Source of the DNA: Actinocrispum wychmicini
GTDB taxonomy: Bacteria > Actinomycetota > Actinomycetes > Mycobacteriales > Pseudonocardiaceae
DNA: 64,000 nucleotides
Direction: 5' to 3'
Assembly: GCF_004345645.1 (NCBI RefSeq)
Contig: NZ_SLWS01000010.1
Location: 310,001-374,000 of the forward strand
Position numbers and translations under genes: made by a program. Positions 1 to 9,000 of the stretch are shown here, piece by piece. Numbering within the stretch: position 1 is the stretch's first letter; the number at the start of each line of letters is the position of its first letter. The notes below the pieces were generated by a model, which saw only the letters and a program-made list of their open reading frames with translations, was not told the DNA's origin and did no database searches.

Positions 1-1
1 C

Positions 2-3000
2 GCGCACGTGGCCGGTGTGCTGTCCCTTGAGGACGCTTGCGCGCTGGTCTCCGCGCGCGGCCAGCTGATGCAGGACCTGCCGCCGGGTGGGGCGATGGTC
101 GTGGTGCAGGCCAACGAGCACGAAGTCGAGCCGCTGCTCACCGCCCGGGTGTCGATCGCCGCGGTGAACGGACCCGACTCGGTCGTCATCGCCGGTGACG
201 AGGCCGAGGTCCTCGCCATCGCCGGCCGGTTCGAGCACACCAAACGGTTGCGGGTATCGCACGCGTTCCATTCCGTGCTGATGGAACCCATGCTGGCGGA
301 GTTCCGGGCGATCGCGGAGCAATTGACATATCACATTTCGGCCGTCCCGATCGTCTCCACAGTTATGGGAGACATCGCTGACGACATCGACACCCCGGAG
401 TACTGGGTCCGGCACGCCCGCCAGGCCGTCCGGTTCGCTGACGGCATCCGCTGCCTTTCGGCACAGGGTGTCACGAAGTTCCTTGAGCTGGGCCCGGACG
501 GCGTGCTGACCGGCATGGCCGGCCAGACCGTGCCGGACGCGCTGCTCGTGCCGATCATGCGACGCACCAGACCCGAGGTCGGCACCCTGCTGAACGCCGT
601 CGCCCAGCTGTACGTGTCCGGTGTGGACATCGACTGGCCGGCGTTCTTCGCCGGCTCCGGCGGCAGCCGGGTGGACCTGCCGACGTACCCGTTCCAGCGC
701 GCCCGGTACTGGGCTGGGAGCGCTCCCAGCCCGGTCCGGACCACCGTGGTCCCCTTGGCGACCGGCGGTGTCGTGCTGAACGCCGAGGTGACGGTGCGGT
801 CCTGGCTGGCTGATCACGTGGTCGACGGCTCGGTCGTCTTCCCAGGGACCGGATTCGTCGAGCTCGCACTGCAGGCGGGCCGCGCCGCCGGCCATCCCGC
901 GGTGGACGAGCTGACCCTGGAGAGCCCGCTGGTCATGCCGGCGGACGGCCCGGTCCAGATCCAGGTCAGCGTCGACGACCGCGCGCTGGTGATCCACTCC
1001 CGGACCGAGGACGGACCGTGGATCCCGCACGCCCACGGCACAGTGGGCGCGGGCTCGTCGGCGTTGACCGAGCTGGTCGACTGGCCGCCCACGGGGACCG
1101 AGGTGGATGTCGACGCCTGCTACGCGGGCCTCGGCTACGGGCCGGCCTTCAAGGCACTCCGGAAGGTGTGGCGGGACGGCGATGTCGTGTATGCCGAAGC
1201 CATGCTGCCCGCGCCGCGCGACGACTTCGGCATGCACCCGGCCCTGCTGGACGCATGCCTGCACGCCGCCATGGTCACGGGCGAATCCGGGCGGATCATG
1301 GTGCCGTTCGCGTGGTCCGGCGTCCGGCTGTACGCCCCGGGCGCGACCAGTGTCCGCATCCGGCTGACCCCTGACGGTGCAGGCGGGGTGGCGCTGTTCG
1401 TGGCGGACGAGGCCGGGCAACCGGTGATGGACGTGGACCGGGTCGTGCTGCGGGCCGGCGAGCCGGTCGCGCGCACCAGCCGGGACGACCTGTTCGAAGT
1501 GCGGTGGACGGCTCTTCCAACGGTCACCGCCAGGCCGTCCGCGGTGTCCACTTTGGAATGGGACGACCTGTACGGACCAATGGACCTTGGGCCGGTTCCG
1601 GACATCGTGTTCCTGCGCCCGGACGACACGGACGTGCACGCGGCCACCCGCCGGATGCTGTCGACCATGCAGTGCTGGCTCAAGGACGCCCGGTTCGCGC
1701 CGTCCCGGCTGCTCGTGCTCACCAGCGGCGCGGTGGCGTTGCCCGGCGAGGACGTCACAGACCTGGCCGGCGCGGCGATCTGGGGGATGGTCCGCGCGGC
1801 CCAACTGGAGGCGCCGGACCGGTTCCTGATCGCGGACATCGACGACACCGCGGACATCTCGGCGATCGTCGCCACCGACGAACCCCAGTCCGTGGTCCGC
1901 GCCGGCACTCTCTACGGCGCCCGGCTCGCCCCGGCCGTCGCCGCGCCGCGTGATGTCACGTTCGACGGAACGGTCCTGATCACGGGGGGAACGGGCGCGC
2001 TCGGCACTCTGGTCGCCCGGCATCTGGTCACCCACCACGGCGTGCGGAAGCTCGTGCTGGCCAGCCGGTCCGGTGGGACGGAGTTGCCGGACCTGGACGC
2101 CGAGATCGTGGTGGCGGCCTGCGATGTGGCCGACCGGGCCGCGCTGGCGGACCTGCTGGCGGAACACCCGGTGACCGCGGTCGTGCACCTGGCCGGTGTG
2201 CTCGACGACGGCACGATCGGGTCGACGACACCGGACCGGCTGGCCGCGGTCCTGCGGCCCAAGGTCGACGCCGCGTGGAACTTGCACGAGCTGACCGCGG
2301 CATTGTCGATGGACCTGTCCGCGTTCGTGATGTTCTCGTCCGCCAGCGGTGTCATCGGCTCGCCCGGCCAGGTGGCCTACGCGGCGGCCAACGGTTTCCT
2401 GGACGGCTTGGCCACCCATCGCCGCGCGCGGGGCCTCGCCGCACAGTCACTGGCGTGGGGGTTGTGGGAGCTTGGCCTGGCCGAGCACGCGGACCTGTCG
2501 CGGATCGCCCGCACCGGAATCGGCAGGCTCACCTCGGAGCAGGGCCTCGCGTTGTTCGACGCGTCGGTCGCGATGGACGCGCCGGTGCTGGTGCCCATGC
2601 GGTGGGACCGCAGGCCGGTGGGGGACGCGGACGAAACCCCGTTGTTGTTTCGTGGGCTGGATCGCAGCCGGTGGCGCGCGAGTGTCGGCCGCGCGCCCGA
2701 TGCCGTTGCGCACAGCCTGGCCGTCCGCCCCGAACCGGACCGCGAAGCGGCTCTTCTGGACCTTGTCCGAACCCAGGTGGCACTGACCCTCGGGCACGAG
2801 CCGTCGACGATCGACCCCACGAAGACGTTCCAGGAACTGGGATTCGACTGGGTGACCGCGGTCGAGTTCCGCAACGCGCTGGCTGAGGAGATCGGCGTCC
2901 GGCTGCCGGCGACCCTGGCCTTCGACCACCCCACCCCGGCCCGGCTCGCCGCCCACCTCGCCCACGGTCCGGTCAGCCGGCCGGTGGCGACCACCCCGGT

Positions 3001-6000
3001 GATGGCCGACGAGATCGCGATCGTCGCCATGAGCTGCCGTTATCCGGGTGGGGTCGGGTCGCCCGAGGACCTGTGGCGGCTGGTCGCCGAGGAACGCGAT
3101 GTGATCTCCGCGTTCCCCGCCGATCGCGGCTGGGACGCGGTCGGCTTCGGCGGCTTCCTGCCCGAGGCCGGCGAGTTCGACCCGGCGTTCTTCGGGATCG
3201 GCCCGAGCGAGGCCGCGGCCATGGACCCGCAGCAGTTCCTGTTGTTGGAGACCGCGTGGGAGGCGTTCGAGCGCGCCGGCATCGACCCGGTGTCGTTGCG
3301 CGGCAGCCTGACCGGGTTCTTCGCCGGGATGATGCACCACGACTATCCGGGCAACAGCAGCACGGGCGCGTTGGCGTCCGGCCGGGTGTCGTACGTGTTC
3401 GGCCTGGAGGGGCCGTCGTTGACGATCGACACGGCGTGCTCGTCGTCGCTCGTGGCGTTGCACCTGGCCGTGCAGGCGCTGCGGTCGGGGGAGTGTTCGC
3501 TGGCGTTGGCCGGTGGGGTCGCGGTGATGGCGACCCCGGAGACGTTCACGTTCGACGGGCTCTCGCCGGACGGCCGCTGCCGATCGTTCTCGTCCACATC
3601 GGACGGGACGGGCTGGGCCGAGGGCGCGGGCATGCTCCTGGTCGAGCGGCTGACCGACGCACGCCGAAACGGCCATCCGGTGCTCGCGATCGTGAAGGGC
3701 TCGGCGGTCAACTCCGACGGCACGTCCAACGGTTTCGCCGCGCCGAACGGCCCGGCGCAGCAGCGCGTCATCGCCCAGGCGCTGGCCAACGCCCGTCTGT
3801 CCACATCGGACATCGACGTGATCGAGGCGCACGGGACGGGCACGCCGCTCGGCGACCCGATCGAGGTCCAGGCGCTGCTCTCGACCTACGGCCAGGACCG
3901 GTCGGCACCGGTGTGGCTGGGGTCGGTGAAGTCGAACATGGGCCACACCCAGGCGGCCGCCGGGGTGGCCGGCGTGATCAAGATGATCATGGCGATGCGG
4001 CACGGCGTGATGCCGAGGACCCTGCACGTGACCGCCCCGACCCCGCGGGTGGACTGGGGCCAGGGCCAGGTCGAACTGCTCACCGCGGCCCGCCCGTGGC
4101 CCGGCCCGGTGCGCCGGGCGGCGGTGTCGTCGTTCGGCCTGAGCGGGACGAACGCGCACGTGATCATCCAGCACGTGCCCACCCCGCCGCGGCCCAAGGT
4201 CGACCTGCCGGTGGTGCCGTGGGTGGTGTCGGCCAAGACCCCGGCGGCGCTGTCCGCCCAGATCGACCGCATTCTGTCCGATGTGGACGGGCGGAGCCCG
4301 GCGGACGTCGGGTACACGCTCGCCGGCCGGGCCGCGTTCGAGTACCGGGCCGCGATGGTCGGCGACGAGACCCACTACGGCCGGGTCCGTTCCGGCGGCA
4401 CGGTGTTCGTGTTCGCCAGCCGCGGCGGGCATACAGGGATGGGCGGCGAGTTGCGGGCCGCGTACCCGGTGTTCGCCCGCGCGTTCGACACGGTCATGGC
4501 CGAGATGACCAACCAAGGCGGCACCGAGCAGCTCCTCGCGCTTGAGGTCGCGCTGTACCGGTTGATGCGGTCGTGGGGCGTCACGCCGGACTACCTGGTG
4601 GGACACGGAGTCGGTGAGATCGCCCTGGCCCACGTCAGCGGGGTGCTCACGCTCGCGGACGCCGTGACCATGGTGGTGCGGGGCAACTTGACCGACGACG
4701 CCGACGACACCGCCGTTGTCACCGAGTGCCGGGGGCTCGCGGGGATGGCCCGGTTCGTGGAGATCGGGCCGGACATGATGGTGCCGGACGCGATCCCCAC
4801 CCTGCGTGTCGGCCACCCTGAGGCGTTGACCGTGGTGACCGCGTTGGCGCAGCTGTACCTGACCGGCGCGGAGGTGGACTGGGCCACGTTCTTCGCCGGG
4901 GCGCAGCGGGTCGACCTGCCGACGTACGCGTTCCAGCGGCAGCGGTTCTGGTTGTCGCCGAACACGGTCACACTGTCCGAACAGGACTGGCTGGATCACT
5001 CGGTCGACGGTCAGGTCCTGTTTCCTGGCAGGGGTTTCGTCGAGCTGGTCGTGCGAGCGGGCCACACGGTGATCGACGAGCTCGTCCTGCACGCACCACT
5101 CGTGCTCACCGAGGATGTCCAGGTCACCTTGGCCGGCGCTGGTCCAATCAAGATCCACTCCCGGGGCACCCTGCACGCCGAAGCCACGGTATCCGATACC
5201 GCGTCGGCACCGGCGATGGATCTCACCGAGTGGCCGCCGGCCACTGCCATCGACCTCCGCGAGCCGTACGAGACCTTGCGCGCCAACGGTCTCGACTATG
5301 GACCGACCTTCCAGGGGCTCCGCAAGGCCTGGCGCCGGGGCGACGAGCTGTTCGCCGAGATCACGCTGTCGGAAGACGGATTCGCTCGGCGGCTCGACGC
5401 CGCGATGCACGTCGCCATGCTGGAAAGCGACGCCGCGCTGCCGTTCGTCTGGACGAACATCGCGGTGTACGGGCCGATGACCGAGACGATCCGGGTCCGG
5501 GTCACCCGGCCGGCCATGGGCGTTATCGCCCTGGACATCGCGGACGACGCCGGCCGGCCCGTCATGTCGGTGGGATCCGTGGCCGGCAGGCCCGCGCACG
5601 ACTTGCGTCTCACCGAGGAGACGGCCTTGACCAGCGCGGACGCGAACCTGATGGACATGGTCCTGGCCCATGTCGCCGCCATCCTCGGCCACGCCGACGG
5701 CGGCGACATCGACCCCGACCGGCCGTTCGAGGACCTCGGCTTCGACTCGCTCGCCGCCGTCGAACTGCGTAACCAGCTGAGCGAGGCCACCGGCCGGAAG
5801 CTGCCCGCGACCCTCGCCGTCGACCACCCCACGCCTCGGGCGGTGGCGGACTACCTGACCGACGCGGATGCCCCAGCCGAAGAGCACGCCGAGCCCGTGG
5901 CCGACGACCCGATCGCCATCATCGGCATGAGCTGCCGGTATCCCGGACGTGTCGCGTCCCCGGACGAACTGTGGGAACTCGTCGCCAACGGCGTCGACGC

Positions 6001-9000
6001 CATCTCGGCCTTCCCGACCGACCGGGGCTGGGACGGCACCGGCCAGGGCGGGTTCCTGTACGACGCGGCCGAGTTCGACGCGGGCATGTTCGGCATCAGC
6101 CCGGACGACGCGATGACCATGGACCCGCAGCAGCGGATCCTGCTGGAGACCGCGTGGGAGGCCATGGAGAGCGCCTGCATCGACCCGACCGCGCTGAAAG
6201 GCAGCCCGACCGGCGTGTTCGCCGGGCTGATGTACCACGACTACGGCCTCGGCGTGCGGGCCGCGATGACCTCGGCGGGCAGTCTCGCGTCCGGCCGGGT
6301 GTCCTATGTGTTCGGTCTGGAAGGACCGTCGGTGACTGTGGACACCGCGTGCTCGTCATCCCTGGTCGCCATGCATCTGGCCGCGCAGGCGCTACGGTCG
6401 GGTGAGTGCACGCTCGCGTTGGCGGGCGGGGTCGCGGTGATGGGCACACCGGGCGTGTTCACCGAGTTCGCCCGGCAGCGCGGGCTCGCCGCGGACGGCC
6501 GTAGCAAGTCGTTCTCCGCCGACGCGGACGGCACGAGCTGGGCCGAGGGCGCTGGTGTCCTGCTGCTGGAACGCCTCTCGGACGCGCGCCGCAACAACCA
6601 CCCCGTGCTGGCGATCCTGCGCGGCACGGCGATCAACCAGGACGGCGCGTCCAACGGCATGACCGCGCCGAACGGCCCGGCCCAGCAACGCGTGATCCGC
6701 CAGGCCCTGGCCAACGCCGGACTGTCCGCGCAGGACATCGACGTGGTCGAGGCGCACGGCACCGGCACCATACTCGGCGACCCGGTCGAGGCGCAGGCCA
6801 TTCTCGCGACCTACGGCCAGGACCGGACGACCCCGGTGTGGCTGGGGTCGGTCAAGTCGAACCTCGGCCACACCCAGGCCGCGGCCGGGGTCGCCGGGGT
6901 GATCAAGATGATCCAGGCCATCCGGCACGGCATCCTGCCCAAGACCCTGCACGTCACCGACCCGTCCCACGAGGTCGACTGGACCAGTGGCGACGTCCGG
7001 CTGCTGACCGAGCCGCACGAGTGGATCGAGAACGGGCATCCCCGCCGGGCGGCTGTGTCGTCGTTCGGCATCAGCGGCACCAACGCGCACGTGATCATCG
7101 AGCAGGCGCCGGCCGGGCCGCCCGCGCCGAAACCCGTGATGAACTCGGCGATCCCGCTTGTCCTGTCGGCGAAGACGCCGGCCGCGCTGCCCGCCCAGGC
7201 GGCCAAGCTGCTCACCCACATCGACGACGACCCCGAACTGGACCCGGTCAACGTCGCCTGCTCGCTGGCCACCGGGCGGGCCATGCTGCCGCACCGCGCG
7301 GCTGTCGTCGGCGCCAACCGCGCCAAGCTCAAGCAGGCGCTGGCCGCCCTCGCCGAAGGCCGGGACCTGCAAGGCGTGGTGCGGCGGACCACCGACGACG
7401 GCCTGACCGCCTTCCTGTTCACCGGCCAGGGTGCCCAACGCCTGGGCATGGGCCGGGAGTTGCACGGCGCGTATCCCGTGTTCGCCGAGGCGTTCGACGC
7501 GGTCGTCGCGGAGCTGGACAAAGTGCTGGACATGCCGCTGTGCGGGGTGATCTGGGGCGAAGAGGAGGACCTGGCGAACCAGACCGTCTTCATCCAGGCC
7601 GGGCTGTTCGCCGTCGAAGTCGCGCTGTACCGGCTGCTGGAGTCGTGGGGTGTCCGGCCGGACTACCTCGCCGGCCACTCCATCGGCGAGCTCACCGCGG
7701 CGTACGTCGCCGGCGTGCTTTCGCTTGAGGACGCGGCCGTGCTTGTCGCCGCGCGCGGGTGGTTGATGCAGGAGTTGCCGCCCGGTGGGGCGATGGCCGC
7801 GCTGCAGGCGACCGAGGACGAGGTCGCGCCGATGATGACCGACAAGGTCTGCGTCGCCGCGGTCAACAGCCCGGACTGGCTGGTGGTCTCCGGCATGGAG
7901 GACATCGTCGTGGAGATCGCCGCCCGGTTCGCCGCCCAAGGCCGTCGCACGGAACGGCTGCGCGTGTCGCACAGTTTGCACTCCCCGTACGTCGAACCGA
8001 TGCTCTCGGACCTCCGGACCATCGCCAGCGGGCTGCGGTACCACCTGCCGGCGATCCCGGTCGTGTCCAGCGTGACCGGGGAGTTCGCCGACTCGCTCGA
8101 CCTGCCGGACTACTGGGTCCGGCACGCCCGCCAGCCGGTCCGGTTCGCCGACACCGTGGACTTCCTGCGCCGCAAGGGGGTCACGCGATTCGTCGAGCTG
8201 GGGCCGGACGGCATGCTGTCCGCGATGGACAGTTCGTTCATCCCGATGATGCGCCGCCACCGGCCGGAGACCAACAGCGTGGTCACCGCGTTGGCCCAGC
8301 TGCACGTGTCCGGGGTGGACGTCGACTGGCCGGCGTTCTTCGCCGGCACCGGCGCCCGGTGGGTGGACCTGCCGACGTACGCGTTCCAGCGCGAACGCTA
8401 CTGGCTGGAGCCGGCGGCCGGCTCGCCGACCGCGATCCACCCGTTTTTGACCGCGGCCGTGCCCGCGCCCGACGAGGACAGCGTGACGTTCACCGGCCGA
8501 CTGTCCGCCCAGGACCACCCGTGGCTGGCCGATCACGAGGTCAACGGGACCACCCTGGTGCCCGGGTCGGTGTTCGTCGAGCTGGCGTTGGCCGCGGGCA
8601 CCCAGGTCGGGTATCCGGTGGTGGACGAGCTGACTCTGCCGACGCCGTTGCCGCTCAACGGTTCTGTGGCGATCCAGGTGGTCGTCGGCACCCCGAGCGG
8701 CGGCACGCGTCCGGTCCGGGTGTACGCGCGGAACGGCTCCGACTGGGTGCTGCACGCCGAGGGCATGTGCGCGAAGGGCTCGTCGGTGCCGGCTCGTCTG
8801 GACGAGTGGCCGCCGGCCGACGCCATCCCGGCGGACGTCGACGAGCTGTACTCCTCGTTGGCGGACAAGGGATTCGACTACGGTCCCGCGTTACTGGGCG
8901 TGCGGGCGGCATGGCGTCGAGGAGGCGAGATCTTCGCCGAGGTCAGCGTCGAGGGGAGCGGCTTCGGGATCCACCCGGCGCTGCTGGACGCCTGCACGCA

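Noticed and set aside
2447..6238. Long minus-strand ORF of 1263 codons opposite the PKS
   Set aside because: It mirrors the strong GC bias of the third codon position of the PKS gene. Its translation is low-complexity (His, Arg, Gly, Val rich) with no domain, and no ribosome-binding site was seen.
6392..8755. Minus-strand ORF of 787 codons opposite the PKS
   Set aside because: It has the same shadow-frame composition as the other antisense frames and shows no recognisable motif.
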